A DNA stretch of 64,000 nucleotides. Origin: Flaviaesturariibacter aridisoli. GTDB taxonomy: Bacteria; Bacteroidota; Bacteroidia; Chitinophagales; Chitinophagaceae. Under the pieces are notes generated by a model. The model searched no databases, was not told the DNA's origin, and saw nothing but the letters and a program-made list of their open reading frames with translations. The position numbers and the translations under genes are program-made. The stretch covers positions 62,001-126,000 of the forward strand of contig NZ_SKFH01000006.1 of assembly GCF_004343705.1 (NCBI RefSeq). The letters are read 5' to 3'. Numbering within the stretch: the first letter of the stretch is position 1; the number at the start of each line of letters is the position of its first letter. Shown here piece by piece: positions 16,630 to 25,734 of the stretch.

Positions 16630-17928
16630 ATGACAATGAAAAACCATTACGTTGCGATTCTCGCAGCTGCTTCTTTCGCGCTGGTAAGCTGCGGTGGCAG
16701 TAAAAAAGGTGGCGCCCTGCCCAATGACGGACAGGTCCACGGTGTCGCCCCTGGCGGCAAGTTTACGCCTAAACGTCCTCCCGGCATGGTCTACGTACCT
16801 CAGGGCACCTTCCACATGGGTCCCTCCGACGAAGATCCGGCCTACGCCTTCAGTGCCCGCAACCGCTCGGTCTCGATCAGCGGTTTCTGGATGGACGCCA
16901 CCGAAATTACCAACAACCAGTATCGTCAGTTCACCAAGTGGGTCACCGACTCGATCGTAGCCAAGAAACTAGGCTATGTGAAGAGCGGCACCGACGGAAA
17001 TGAGTACGTTGACTGGGCCAAGATGAAAACCATGAAGTGGGGCGACCCCAAAGTGGTGGAACAGCTCGGCCAGACGGACATCATCCTGTCGCCGGAAGAC
17101 CGCATCTACGGCAAGAAGGAGCTGGACGCCAACAAGATCGTCTACCAGTTCGAAGCCTACGACTACGGTGAGGCCGCCAAGCGTGAGAACGCCGCCAAGC
17201 CCCGCTCGCAGTTCATCCGCAAGTACCCCATCCGTGTCTACCCCGACACGCTGGTGTGGATCCGCGACTTCTCTTATTCCTACAACGAACCCATGGCCAA
17301 GCGCTACTTCGCGCACCCCGCCTTCGGCAACTACCCCCTGGTGGGTGTGAGCTGGAAGCAGGCCGAGGCTTTCTGTAACTGGCGTACGCACTACCTGAAC
17401 TCCTTCCTCGAGTCGAAGAAGCAGGCCCAGGAGTCCGACTTCCGCCTGCCTACCGAAGCGCAGTGGGAATACGCCGCCCGCGGTGGCCGCTCCCAGTCGA
17501 TGTTCCCCTGGGGCAACTACTACCTGCGTAACAAGAAAGGCTGCCTGCTGGCCAACTTCAAGCCCGGCCGCGGCAACTACCCCGAGGACGGCGGTTTCTA
17601 CACCGTACGCGCCGACGCTTACTGGCCCAACGACTTCGGCCTGTACAACATGTCGGGCAACGTAGCCGAATGGACTTCCTCGATCTACTACGAGGGTGGC
17701 TATACCTTCCAGCACGACATGAACCCCGACGTTCGCTGGAATGCCAAAGAAACCGATCCCCCGAAGATGAAGCGTAAAGTGATCCGCGGTGGATCCTGGA
17801 AAGATGTAGGCTACTACCTGCAGACCAGCACCCGCACCTATGAATACCAGGATTCTGCCAAGTCCTACATTGGCTTCCGCTCCGTGATCGACCTGCCCGC
17901 CATGTCTGGCCGCGGTCGCCGCAAATAA
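16630..17928 (+). CDS. gldK: GldK, type IX secretion/gliding lipoprotein
   Basis: A 432-residue lipoprotein, the lipid-anchored half of the GldK-GldN ring at the inner face of the outer membrane in the type IX secretion system. The signal peptide ends in lipobox LVSC (Cys21). The rest is an FGE-sulfatase-like fold: P-P-G-M-V-Y-V-P-Q-G-T-F-H-M-G, A-T-E-I-T-N-N-Q-Y, L-P-T-E-A-Q-W-E-Y-A-A-R-G-G and V-I-R-G-G-S-W. GldJ shares this fold. I call GldK because gldL, gldM and gldN follow immediately. ATG 16630 is chosen for the signal peptide. The next gene is 117 bp downstream, with a hairpin in between. Confidence 0.95.
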   Translation: MTMKNHYVAILAAASFALVSCGGSKKGGALPNDGQVHGVAPGGKFTPKRPPGMVYVPQGTFHMGPSDEDPAYAFSARNRSVSISGFWMDATEITNNQYRQFTKWVTDSIVAKKLGYVKSGTDGNEYVDWAKMKTMKWGDPKVVEQLGQTDIILSPEDRIYGKKELDANKIVYQFEAYDYGEAAKRENAAKPRSQFIRKYPIRVYPDTLVWIRDFSYSYNEPMAKRYFAHPAFGNYPLVGVSWKQAEAFCNWRTHYLNSFLESKKQAQESDFRLPTEAQWEYAARGGRSQSMFPWGNYYLRNKKGCLLANFKPGRGNYPEDGGFYTVRADAYWPNDFGLYNMSGNVAEWTSSIYYEGGYTFQHDMNPDVRWNAKETDPPKMKRKVIRGGSWKDVGYYLQTSTRTYEYQDSAKSYIGFRSVIDLPAMSGRGRRK

Positions 17929-17959
17929 TTCTTTTCTATTTCCTACCACTTTATTCAAT

Positions 17960-18000
17960 AAACAGAAGACAGCTTTCGTTAGTAAGGCTGCCTTCTGTTT
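17960..18000 (+). terminator. Imperfect hairpin between gldK and gldL
   Basis: AAACAGAAGACAGC pairs with GCTGCCTTCTGTTT (one mismatch) across a roughly 11-base loop. A run of six T follows only after 11 bases. It could act as a partial terminator or mRNA-stabilising hairpin that sets the GldK:GldL ratio. Confidence 0.5.
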
Positions 18001-18045
18001 CCAATTCTAACTTTTTTAACCAACCATTTCTAAAAGAACAATTTT

Positions 18046-18822
18046 ATGGCAGCTGCTATTCCTCCTAAAGTAAGCAAGTATGTAGACGTAGTCGTATCGA
18101 TCGCTGCGGCGCTTGTTATCTATGGTGCCCTTCAGAAAATCCTTCACTCGCCTACGGCTGACCTCTGGCTGAAGATCGGTCTGTATACAGAAGCAGTGGT
18201 GTTCCTGATCTACGGTGTCCTTTACATCATTTACCCTGCCGTTGGCGACGCTTCGCACAGCGAAGAGCTGCTGGTGGAGACCGCCGGCGCCAAGGGTGCT
18301 CCCGGCACGGTACACGCACTCGACAAGGCTATGGCCCAGGCCGACATCACGCCCCAGAACCTGAACCTGCTGGGCGAGAACTTCAAGAAGCTCAACACGA
18401 CCCTCACGAACATGAACCAGATCGCCGACGTAGTGAAAGTGACCGGCGACTATACCACCCGCACCCAGGAAGTGGCCAACGCCCTTTCGAAAGTGAAGGA
18501 TGCCTACCTGGGCGCCGCCAACTCGGTCAGCGCATTCAACCAGTCGACCGAAGGCGCCAAGGTGTTCAACGAGCAAATGCAGGTGCTGTCGAAGAACCTT
18601 TCTTCGCTCAACACGATGTACGAGCTCGAGCTGAAAGCCGGCAACAACAACATCCAGGCCCTCAACAGCTACTACGGTAAGCTCGCCGAGACCGCCAAGA
18701 CGATGAACAGCTCGGCCGAAGACGCCAAGAAAGTACAGGAGCAGATCGCAGGCCTCGCCGGAAACCTGACCCGCCTCAACACGGTGTACGGCAACATGCT
18801 GAGCGCCATGCAGGGCCGCTAA
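18046..18822 (+). CDS. gldL: GldL, inner-membrane motor protein of type IX secretion
   Basis: A 258-residue inner-membrane protein that forms, with GldM, the proton-driven motor for type IX secretion and gliding. Two transmembrane helices are evident (about 12-33 and 40-63). Glu49, in K-I-G-L-Y-T-E-A-V-V, sits exactly where the functionally essential TMH2 glutamate lies in Flavobacterium johnsoniae GldL. The remaining roughly 190 residues are helical and cytoplasmic, rich in N-L-N-L-L-G-E-N-F-K-K-L type repeats. The gene follows gldK after 117 bp and precedes gldM by 61 bp. Confidence 0.95.
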   Translation: MAAAIPPKVSKYVDVVVSIAAALVIYGALQKILHSPTADLWLKIGLYTEAVVFLIYGVLYIIYPAVGDASHSEELLVETAGAKGAPGTVHALDKAMAQADITPQNLNLLGENFKKLNTTLTNMNQIADVVKVTGDYTTRTQEVANALSKVKDAYLGAANSVSAFNQSTEGAKVFNEQMQVLSKNLSSLNTMYELELKAGNNNIQALNSYYGKLAETAKTMNSSAEDAKKVQEQIAGLAGNLTRLNTVYGNMLSAMQGR

Positions 18823-18883
18823 TGGCGCCTTCCGCAAACCGAAAACCACTTTCAACAAACCGACCTTAAATTTTTGACCCGAT

Positions 18884-20443
18884 ATGGCACTACCTAAAGA
18901 GCCACGGCAAAAGATGATCAACCTGATGTACCTGGTGCTGACAGCCCTGCTGGCACTGAACGTCTCGGCTGAGATTCTTAACGCCTTTAAAACAGTTGAC
19001 CGAAGCCTCACCGAAACCAATGCCACGATGGCGGTTTCTACGAACACGATCATGACCTCTTTCGAAGACAAGCTGAAAGAGTCTGAAACGGCTGCCAAAG
19101 CGGCTATCTGGAAACCCAAAGCCGACCAGGCTGTGGCCCTTTCCAAGGAGATGTTCGATTACATCGACGCCGCCAAGAAGCAGATCCTGAAGAACGCCGG
19201 TTTCGACCCTACCCGTAAGAAAGACGGCCAGCCCGATTCTACCTACAAGGAAGACAACCAGGACGTTGCCACCCACTACATGATCGAAGAAGGCAAGGGC
19301 AAGGAAATGCTCGCCCGCCTGCAGGATTATAAGAACAAGATGACCGCCCTCGGTGCCGGTGACGCTGCCATTCAGACCCAGATCGCTGGTTTCCTGAAGC
19401 AGATCAACCTCGAAACGCCGAAAACAAAGGCCGGTGCGAAGGATTGGCAGACCGCCTACTTCCACATGGTGCCGACGGTTGCCGCTATCACGATCCTGTC
19501 GAAGTTCCAGAACGACATCCGCACGGCAGAAAACCGTACCGTATCCCTGTTCCACGAGCAGGTAGGTAAAGTAGCCGTTCGTTACGACAAGTTCGCCGCC
19601 ATCGTAGGCCAGAACACCAACTACGTTATGCCGGGTCAGGAAGTAGAGATCAGCGCCGGTGTAGGTGCCTTCTCGTCCGCCGCCCGTCCCACCATCACCA
19701 TCGCCGGCCAGGGCGCTCCCCTGGGCGAAGATGGCCAGGCCAAGCTCAAAGTACAGGGCGGTGGTCTCGGTAAGCATACCGTTCCCGTTGTGATCTCCTT
19801 CATGGACCAGGACGGCAAAATGCAAACGGTTAACAAGACGGTTGAATACACGGTAGGTCAGGCCAACGCCTCGATCGCCCTCGACAAGATGAACGTGATG
19901 TACATCGGTGTAGACAACTCCGTGACCATTGCCGCCAGCGGCGGTGGCGACGACCGCGTATCGGCTTCCATCTCCGGCGGCGGCGGCTCGCTCAACAAAG
20001 TCGGCCCCGGCAAGTACGTGGCCCGCGTAAGCTCGGTAACCGACGATTGTAAGATCACGGTAACCGTAGACGGCAAAGTGGCCGGTGTATCCCAGTTCCG
20101 CGTTCGTACCATCCCCGACCCGGTTGCTACCGTAGGTGGTGTGGCTTCGGGCGAGAACATGAACGCCGGTACCTTCAAGAACCAGGCTGGTGTGGGTGCT
20201 TACATCAAGGACTTCCCCCTGGACCTGAAATACACGGTAACCTCGTTCACCATTTCCGCTGACGACGAGAACGGCGATATCATCGACGCTCCCTGCCAGG
20301 GCAACACGTTCAACAACGCGAAGGCCCAGCAGATCCTCCGCAGCCTGAAATCCGGCAGCATGGTAACGATCGACCAGATCCGCGCTATGGGCCCTGATGG
20401 CCGAGGTCGTAAACTTCCTTCGCTCGTTTATTATATCAAGTAA
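18884..20443 (+). CDS. gldM: GldM, periplasm-spanning motor shaft
   Basis: A 519-residue protein with one N-terminal transmembrane helix (M-I-N-L-M-Y-L-V-L-T-A-L-L-A-L-N-V, about 11-30) packed against GldL, and a long periplasmic part. That part comprises a helical D1 domain (to about residue 220) and three Ig-like/beta domains (D2-D4) reaching the GldK-GldN ring. The length matches the family (510-530). It transmits torque from the inner membrane to the outer membrane translocon. It lies between gldL and gldN with a 16-bp gap to gldN. Confidence 0.95.
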   Translation: MALPKEPRQKMINLMYLVLTALLALNVSAEILNAFKTVDRSLTETNATMAVSTNTIMTSFEDKLKESETAAKAAIWKPKADQAVALSKEMFDYIDAAKKQILKNAGFDPTRKKDGQPDSTYKEDNQDVATHYMIEEGKGKEMLARLQDYKNKMTALGAGDAAIQTQIAGFLKQINLETPKTKAGAKDWQTAYFHMVPTVAAITILSKFQNDIRTAENRTVSLFHEQVGKVAVRYDKFAAIVGQNTNYVMPGQEVEISAGVGAFSSAARPTITIAGQGAPLGEDGQAKLKVQGGGLGKHTVPVVISFMDQDGKMQTVNKTVEYTVGQANASIALDKMNVMYIGVDNSVTIAASGGGDDRVSASISGGGGSLNKVGPGKYVARVSSVTDDCKITVTVDGKVAGVSQFRVRTIPDPVATVGGVASGENMNAGTFKNQAGVGAYIKDFPLDLKYTVTSFTISADDENGDIIDAPCQGNTFNNAKAQQILRSLKSGSMVTIDQIRAMGPDGRGRKLPSLVYYIK

Positions 20444-20459
20444 TAACCTACCAGTTCAT

Positions 20460-21509
20460 ATGAAAAACCTTGTCCTAAAGGCTTCGTTCTTCCTGCTGTT
20501 GCTGAGTTTCGCAGCCGCCGACGCGAATGCGCAGCGCCCCTCGCGCCGCCGCAACAACAATCCGCCGGCCACTAACAACGCCAACAGCGGCACGGAGACC
20601 AGCGAGCAGGTCAACCAGACCCGCCCTCCTTCGGGGTACAATCCCTACGGCAACATTCCGATCGAGAAAGACTCGACCGGTGCCTCCGATACGGCTGTAA
20701 AGGCGTCGCTGCGTAACGACAATGCCTACGACAAGTCGGCCCTCAACGACCGGACGCCGCTCAACTACGAGCACCTGCGTTGGGACGATGCCCTCTTCGC
20801 CGAGAAGGTATGGCGCGAGATCGACCTGCGTGAGAAGATCAACCAGAGCTTCCGCTACGCAGCCGACGAGAACAACGGCAGCCAGCTGTTCATGAACATC
20901 CTGCTGAAGGCTGTGAACACCGGCCAGGTTACCGCTTTCTCCGACGAGCGCTTCACCACGCCGATGACCCTGGCTGAAGTACAGCAACTCACCGCCGGCC
21001 AGACTGATACCGTTCCGGTAACGGATATCAACGACCCGAACAAGGTGGTCAAGTACAAGGTAACCTCCGCGCAGTTCGACGCCAAGACGGTGATGAAGCT
21101 GCGTATCAAAGAGGAATGGGTGTTCGACCGCGAAGCCAGCCGGATGTTTGTCCGCATCCTGGGTATCTGCCCCTTGAAGTCGCGCGAAATGCCCGCCGGA
21201 CCCGGTGGCCGCCCCGGCCAGGTGTCCGACGCATCGACCCCGATGTTCTGGCTCTACTACCCCGACCTGCGCCCCATCCTGGCCCGCTACGAAGTGTACA
21301 ACCCCAAGAACATGGGCGCCAGCCGCATGACCTGGGAAGAACTCTTCGAAGCCCGGATGTTCAGCTCCTACATCACCAAGTCGACGCTCGACAACCCTGG
21401 CAACAAGAACGTGCGCCAGATGATCAAGGACCCGATCCTGGCCCTGCTGGAAGGCGACAACATCAAAGAACGCATCTTCAACTACGAGCAAGACCTGTGG
21501 TCTTACTAA
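20460..21509 (+). CDS. gldN: GldN, type IX secretion ring protein
   Basis: A 349-residue periplasmic protein with a signal peptide ending near A-D-A-N-A (residue 25). A low-complexity Arg/Asn/Pro linker (about 27-60) precedes the conserved GldN/PorN domain: W-R-E-I-D-L-R-E-K-I-N-Q, I-K-E-E-W-V-F-D-R-E and M-F-W-L-Y-Y-P-D. GldN forms the ring with GldK that contacts GldM. ATG 20460 is chosen because the signal peptide starts there; the longer open frame overlaps gldM. It is the last gene before a strong terminator. I see no gldO duplicate. Confidence 0.95.
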   Translation: MKNLVLKASFFLLLLSFAAADANAQRPSRRRNNNPPATNNANSGTETSEQVNQTRPPSGYNPYGNIPIEKDSTGASDTAVKASLRNDNAYDKSALNDRTPLNYEHLRWDDALFAEKVWREIDLREKINQSFRYAADENNGSQLFMNILLKAVNTGQVTAFSDERFTTPMTLAEVQQLTAGQTDTVPVTDINDPNKVVKYKVTSAQFDAKTVMKLRIKEEWVFDREASRMFVRILGICPLKSREMPAGPGGRPGQVSDASTPMFWLYYPDLRPILARYEVYNPKNMGASRMTWEELFEARMFSSYITKSTLDNPGNKNVRQMIKDPILALLEGDNIKERIFNYEQDLWSY

Positions 21510-21522
21510 TAGGCTTAATCGC

Positions 21523-21560
21523 AAAGAAAAAGTCCCTTGGAAACAGGGGACTTTTTCTTT
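21523..21560 (+). terminator. Strong terminator after gldN
   Basis: AAAGAAAAAGTCCC and GGGACTTTTTCTTT form a perfect 14-bp stem beginning 14 bp after the gldN stop. It is A/T-rich on both sides, so it may work in both directions. Confidence 0.8.
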
Positions 21561-21849
21561 GCCGGCACGTAAAAAACTCAAAATATTTCCGTGGTCTTTA
21601 CCGTATTTATCGGATAAAGTATTGTATTTTTACTCCGGTTTTTCATAGGATATTGGATTTTAAAACGGGGCCGGATTTCCATCCAGCCCTTTTTCATTTT
21701 ACCCCTCGCCGGAGCGAAAGCATGCAGTTGCGAAGCCTCGGGACCGCAAGCGGGATACGCGGATTGGTTATGATTCCTTATGATTTTATTCGCGGTGAAA
21801 TGAAAATCTGCGCAAATCTCATTCATCCTAAGAATCTGCGTTCCTTCTT
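21561..21849. other. Gene-free stretch between gldN and uvrC
   Basis: AT-richer than its surroundings, with no convincing coding frame. Near the end (21809-21845) is a dispersed repeat, CAAATCTCATTC followed by AAGAATCTGCGT, whose inverted near-copy lies at 29646-29680. Confidence 0.5.
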
Positions 21850-23679
21850 TTAATCAGATGCAGACTCCGATGCCTCATCGTCGCGGTTGAAATAGGCCCG
21901 CACGATCTTCGCCTTCCCCACACCAATCACCCTGGCCAGGTCCTCGAGCGACTGGCGACGCACACCGGCCACGCTGCGGAAGGTTTTGAGCAGCGTTTGC
22001 GCGGTGCTGCTGCCGATCCCTTTGATGTCCTCGAGTTCGTTCTTGAAGGTGCCTTTGCTGCGCTTGTTGCGGTGGCTCGACACGCCGTGGTTGTGCACTT
22101 CGTCGCGGATGCGGCGGATGAGCAGTAGCCCCTCGCTGTTGTAGGGGAGCTTCAGCGATTCCTTGTCGCCCACGAAGAACAGTTCTTCTTCGTTCTTGGC
22201 CAGGCCCACCAGCGTCATGCGTCCCTGCAGGCCCAACTCCTCGATCGCCTCCTGGGCGGCGCCTAACTGCCCCTTGCCGCCGTCGATGATCACGAGTTGC
22301 GGTAGGTCCTCGCCTTCGTTCACGAGGCGGCGGTAGCGGCGATAGACGCCTTCCTTCATGGCGGCGAAGTCGTTGTTCTTGCCTTCCAGCGTCTTCAGGT
22401 TGAAGATCCGGTAGTCCTTCCGACTGGGTTCTCCGTTCCGGAAGCAAACCATTGCGGAAACGGGAAAGGAGCCATGAAAATGCGAGTTATCGAAACATTC
22501 GATGTGCACGGGCACGTCGGGGAGTGTCAGGTCTTCCTGGATGCGTAGCAACACCGGGTACTTGCTCGGTTTCGTACCCACATTGAGCCGCTCCTTGGCA
22601 CGCTGCTCGTTCACGAAATACTGAACGTTCTTTTCCGACAGCTCCAGCAGCTTTTTCTTTTCACCGGCTTTGGGTACGGTCAACACCACCTTCGGCTCGT
22701 CGTATTCGATCGGAAAGGGCACCACGATCTCGTGGGCACTGCTGTTGAAAGTGGAGCGGAGCTGCCCGATGGAAAAGGAAAGGATTTCTTCCACGGTTTC
22801 ATCCAGCTGCGCCTCTACACGCAGGGTCTTTGTTTGCACGATGGCCCCGTTTTCCAGCATCAGGTAATTCACGTAGGCAATCGATTCTTCTTTCTGGATC
22901 GAGAACACGTCGAGGCCGTCCACCTGGTTGTTCACTACGATCGAACGCGACTGGTATTGCTCGAGGAACTTAAGCTTGCGGTGCACCGCTTCGGCCTTTT
23001 CGAATTCGAGGGCTTCGGCGTGGGCCTTCATTTCTTTCCTGAAATACTGGAACACGGGCGAGAGCTGTCCTTTCAGAAGGTTTTTTACCTGTGCGATGTT
23101 CTCGTCGTAGTCTTCCATCGACTGGCGTGCCTCGCAAGGGCCTTTGCAGTTGCCGAGGTGGTATTCAAGGCAGATCTTGAACTTGCCCTTCTCGATATTG
23201 CGAGGCGTGAGGTTGAGCGGGCAGGTGCGCAGCGGGATGGTCTGCTTGATGAAGTTGAGCAGGTCGCGCACGCGGCCGACCGACGTATAGGGGCCGAAGT
23301 ACTGCGACCCATCCTCGATCCGCTGGCGGGTGAGGTACACCCGCGGGAAGGGCTCGTTGCGGATCACGATCCAGGGATAGGCCTTGTCGTCTTTGAGGTT
23401 GATGTTGAACAGCGGCTGAAACTGCTTGATCAGCGAGTTTTCGAGCAGGAAGGCGTCGTGTTCGGAGTTTACGATGGTAAACTCGATGCGGCGGATGCGG
23501 CGCACGAGCTCGTGGGTCTTGTAGCTGTGGTCGTTCTTGGTGAAGTAGGAGGAGACGCGCTTGCGGATGTGCTTGGCCTTGCCCACGTAGAGCAGGTTGC
23601 CGTTCACGTCGTAGTATTTGTAGATCCCGGGTTCCTGCGGCAGCGTCGGGGCGATCTTCTGAAATTCTTCCTGGGTCAT
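21850..23679 (-). CDS. uvrC: Excinuclease ABC subunit C
   Basis: A 609-residue nuclease of nucleotide excision repair that makes both incisions around a UvrAB-marked lesion. In order it has: the GIY-YIG domain (P-G-I-Y-K-Y-Y and L-Y-V-G-K-A, about 16-34); a Cys-containing segment (C-L-E-Y-H-L-G-N-C-K-G-P-C near 170); a UVR motif (E-F-E-K-A-E-A-V-H-R near 225); the RNase H-like C-terminal nuclease (E-C-F-D-N-S-H, V-I-I-D-G-G-K-G-Q-L); and tandem helix-hairpin-helix motifs at the end. Length is typical. It starts 11 bp after the preceding lipoprotein gene. Confidence 0.96.
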   Translation of the reverse strand: MTQEEFQKIAPTLPQEPGIYKYYDVNGNLLYVGKAKHIRKRVSSYFTKNDHSYKTHELVRRIRRIEFTIVNSEHDAFLLENSLIKQFQPLFNINLKDDKAYPWIVIRNEPFPRVYLTRQRIEDGSQYFGPYTSVGRVRDLLNFIKQTIPLRTCPLNLTPRNIEKGKFKICLEYHLGNCKGPCEARQSMEDYDENIAQVKNLLKGQLSPVFQYFRKEMKAHAEALEFEKAEAVHRKLKFLEQYQSRSIVVNNQVDGLDVFSIQKEESIAYVNYLMLENGAIVQTKTLRVEAQLDETVEEILSFSIGQLRSTFNSSAHEIVVPFPIEYDEPKVVLTVPKAGEKKKLLELSEKNVQYFVNEQRAKERLNVGTKPSKYPVLLRIQEDLTLPDVPVHIECFDNSHFHGSFPVSAMVCFRNGEPSRKDYRIFNLKTLEGKNNDFAAMKEGVYRRYRRLVNEGEDLPQLVIIDGGKGQLGAAQEAIEELGLQGRMTLVGLAKNEEELFFVGDKESLKLPYNSEGLLLIRRIRDEVHNHGVSSHRNKRSKGTFKNELEDIKGIGSSTAQTLLKTFRSVAGVRRQSLEDLARVIGVGKAKIVRAYFNRDDEASESASD

Positions 23680-23690
23680 GTTGCGGCTCC

Positions 23691-24272
23691 TTATCGGCTA
23701 ACGCTGGTAAAATCGTTCCAGAGTACTTCGGTGCGGCGTATCCGCTCAGTGCCACCGGGGCCGGGAACGCTTTCAGAGATCTGGAAATGGTCGTTGGTGG
23801 TCCACACGAGGTTGCGGTGCACCGAGTAGTCGCCCTGCTTTTCGTAGTAGTCGAAGATGAGGGTCTTGACGAGGCCGCCGCCCTCATTGGGGTCGATGAG
23901 CACCTGCTGGCGCTGCAGCGGGGCTTCGGGGTCTTTGGCCGTATAAAAAAGCACAACGCGGTTCAGCGTTTCGTCGAAGAGGTTTTGCTCGGTGTAGCCC
24001 TTCCGCTGGTCAGGGGAAGCAATGTCGGGCAATTGCAGGAAGGGCGCGGCTTCCCTCCGGAACTGTTCGCGGGAGATGGAGCTCGTGTCGGAGCGGCCGT
24101 TGAAGTGAACGATCTTTCGGATGTTGTAGAGCCCCGTATCCACGTCGCGCACCTGGCTCTTGATGAACGAGAGGGCCTTGAAGGGCTCGGAGTTGTCGGG
24201 GGCAGGTTCTTCCTTCCGGTCGCGGCAGGCCACCAGCAGCAGCATTGTCCAACCGAGCAGCAGGTATTTCAT
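23691..24272 (-). CDS. Lipoprotein of unknown function, upstream of uvrC
   Basis: A 193-residue predicted lipoprotein: M-K-Y-L-L-L-G-W-T-M-L-L-L-V-A-C with lipobox Cys16. The rest is a soluble beta-rich domain with no motif I recognise. I chose ATG 24272 because the signal peptide begins there and a perfect -7 box (TAATTTTG on the minus strand) sits 5 bp upstream. It is followed 11 bp later by uvrC, so the two are likely cotranscribed although their functions seem unrelated. Confidence 0.7.
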   Translation of the reverse strand: MKYLLLGWTMLLLVACRDRKEEPAPDNSEPFKALSFIKSQVRDVDTGLYNIRKIVHFNGRSDTSSISREQFRREAAPFLQLPDIASPDQRKGYTEQNLFDETLNRVVLFYTAKDPEAPLQRQQVLIDPNEGGGLVKTLIFDYYEKQGDYSVHRNLVWTTNDHFQISESVPGPGGTERIRRTEVLWNDFTSVSR

Positions 24273-24277
24273 AGCTC

Positions 24278-24285
24278 CAAAATTA
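24278..24285 (-). promoter_or_regulatory. -7 promoter box for lipoprotein-uvrC unit
   Basis: The minus strand reads TAATTTTG, a perfect TAnnTTTG box, only 5 bp before the ATG at 24272. This implies a very short or absent leader. Confidence 0.5.
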
Positions 24286-24352
24286 GGGATCAACGAACGA
24301 TCCCGGCCAGGGGCCGGGATCGGATACATTCGGGACAGAAATCGCGTCATCG

Positions 24353-25711
24353 TCAGTGCGCTCCTTTGTTGAGCGAAACACCCACACGGAGGCCGAAGTC
24401 GAACAGGTTTTCCTTCACGGGGTATTTGCTCACGAAGCTCGACATGAGCTGGTAGCGTACCTGAGGGCCCACTTGCCAGGCCAGCTTGCCGGTGGAGTAG
24501 CCTACGTACGTGGAAAGGGCGGTATTGACGTTCCAGCGGCGAACGAGCCAGGGCACTTCCGCGTAGGTCTTGTAATCGGTGGAAAGCATATACACGCGGT
24601 CACTGAGGACGTAGGTGGGCTGGATGGTACTGGTGATGCCGAACTGGGTACGGCTATTTCCGGCGATCTTCAGCTCCAGGCCGATGGGTGCCGACACCTG
24701 GAAGTACATGTTCTGGAGTTTTTCCTTGCTGCCGCCGCCGTCGATGTTGCTGTAGGGTGTGCTGCGCTGCGTGGAGCCGCCGCCGTTATAAGCCATCGTG
24801 GCCGTTTGCGGGGCGTAGTTGTCGAAGGCCTGCACCTGGTAGCGGCTGACGTTGAACTGCACGCCGCCCTGGATCTTCAGGTTGCGGGCTACGGCGTACT
24901 TGGCCGAGAGGCCAACTTCAAGGCCGATGCTGGGTTTGTGCGTCACGGCATCGTTGATGTTGTAAAGGGCCATCGTACTCGGGTCGGCGTTGGCCTGGGG
25001 CACGGTCTGTGTAAAGTCTTTATTCTCGGTCAGCGAGCGGTAGCTGAGGGTGGGCGTTACAAAGAACTGAACGCTGAGGCGGTCTTCGGGAGCGAGGCGG
25101 GCCAGCAGGGCATTGCGGTCGGCGGCCGTGGCGTTGTTGTTCTGGGCGCGGAGGCCGGTGGCGGGCTCGGCAAGCGAGGCGTCGGTATACATCCGGTCGA
25201 GGTCATCGGAGCCGTTGCGGCGTTCCGAAATCGAGGAGCCGTGCGCGTTGGAATGAATAGGCCCGGAAGCGGACTGCCCTGCGCGGGAGCCGTTGCGGAA
25301 GCGGGTCACGCGGGCCGTGGCGGCGTTGTTGGCGCCGGTGCCGCTGGTATTATTGCCATTCTGCAGTTCGGAGGCGCCGGTTGCGAAGACGGCGCCCGAT
25401 GCCAACCTGCCCGTGCTGGGGGCGGTTTCGGTGCCGGCGGCTTCGGTGCTGTTGCCGCCGCCGCTGTTGCCTTCGCCGGCCTGCTGGTAGCCCAGCGGGG
25501 TTGAATCGGGCGAAGCCTGCTGGGTTAGGAGGTAGCCCGATACGGAAGCCGCCAGCAGGAAGAAGCCGGTGAACCAGCCGATGCGGCGGTTGCGGCGCTT
25601 CAGGTTGTCTGAAATGCCCTTCCACACTTTGTCGGAAGGGCGCATCTGAAACCGGTCTGCGTTCTGTTTCAGAAAGTCTTCCAACGAATCATCTGTAAAT
25701 TTTCGCCTCAT
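24353..25711 (-). CDS. Membrane-anchored protein with barrel-like C-terminus, sigma-factor partner
   Basis: A 452-residue protein. Residues 1-43 are charged and cytoplasmic-looking (F-T-D-D-S-L-E-D-F-L-K-Q-N). One transmembrane helix (44-62) follows, then a roughly 150-residue Ser/Asn/Gly/Thr-rich linker. The C-terminal domain of about 220 residues has alternating outer-membrane-barrel-like strands (L-G-L-R-V-G-V-S-L-N-K). It lies 23 bp downstream of an ECF sigma factor gene, where anti-sigma factors are usually found. I infer that the N-terminal tail may bind the sigma factor. A helix-anchored protein carrying a barrel-like domain is odd topologically. ATG 25711 is chosen because the longer frame would overlap the sigma gene. 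Confidence 0.65.
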   Translation of the reverse strand: MRRKFTDDSLEDFLKQNADRFQMRPSDKVWKGISDNLKRRNRRIGWFTGFFLLAASVSGYLLTQQASPDSTPLGYQQAGEGNSGGGNSTEAAGTETAPSTGRLASGAVFATGASELQNGNNTSGTGANNAATARVTRFRNGSRAGQSASGPIHSNAHGSSISERRNGSDDLDRMYTDASLAEPATGLRAQNNNATAADRNALLARLAPEDRLSVQFFVTPTLSYRSLTENKDFTQTVPQANADPSTMALYNINDAVTHKPSIGLEVGLSAKYAVARNLKIQGGVQFNVSRYQVQAFDNYAPQTATMAYNGGGSTQRSTPYSNIDGGGSKEKLQNMYFQVSAPIGLELKIAGNSRTQFGITSTIQPTYVLSDRVYMLSTDYKTYAEVPWLVRRWNVNTALSTYVGYSTGKLAWQVGPQVRYQLMSSFVSKYPVKENLFDFGLRVGVSLNKGAH

Positions 25712-25734
25712 GGTATTTCGTCTAAAGCAAGCGG

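Noticed and set aside
16630-17928. GldJ instead of GldK
   Set aside because: Both have the FGE-like fold, but immediate linkage to gldL, gldM and gldN identifies GldK.
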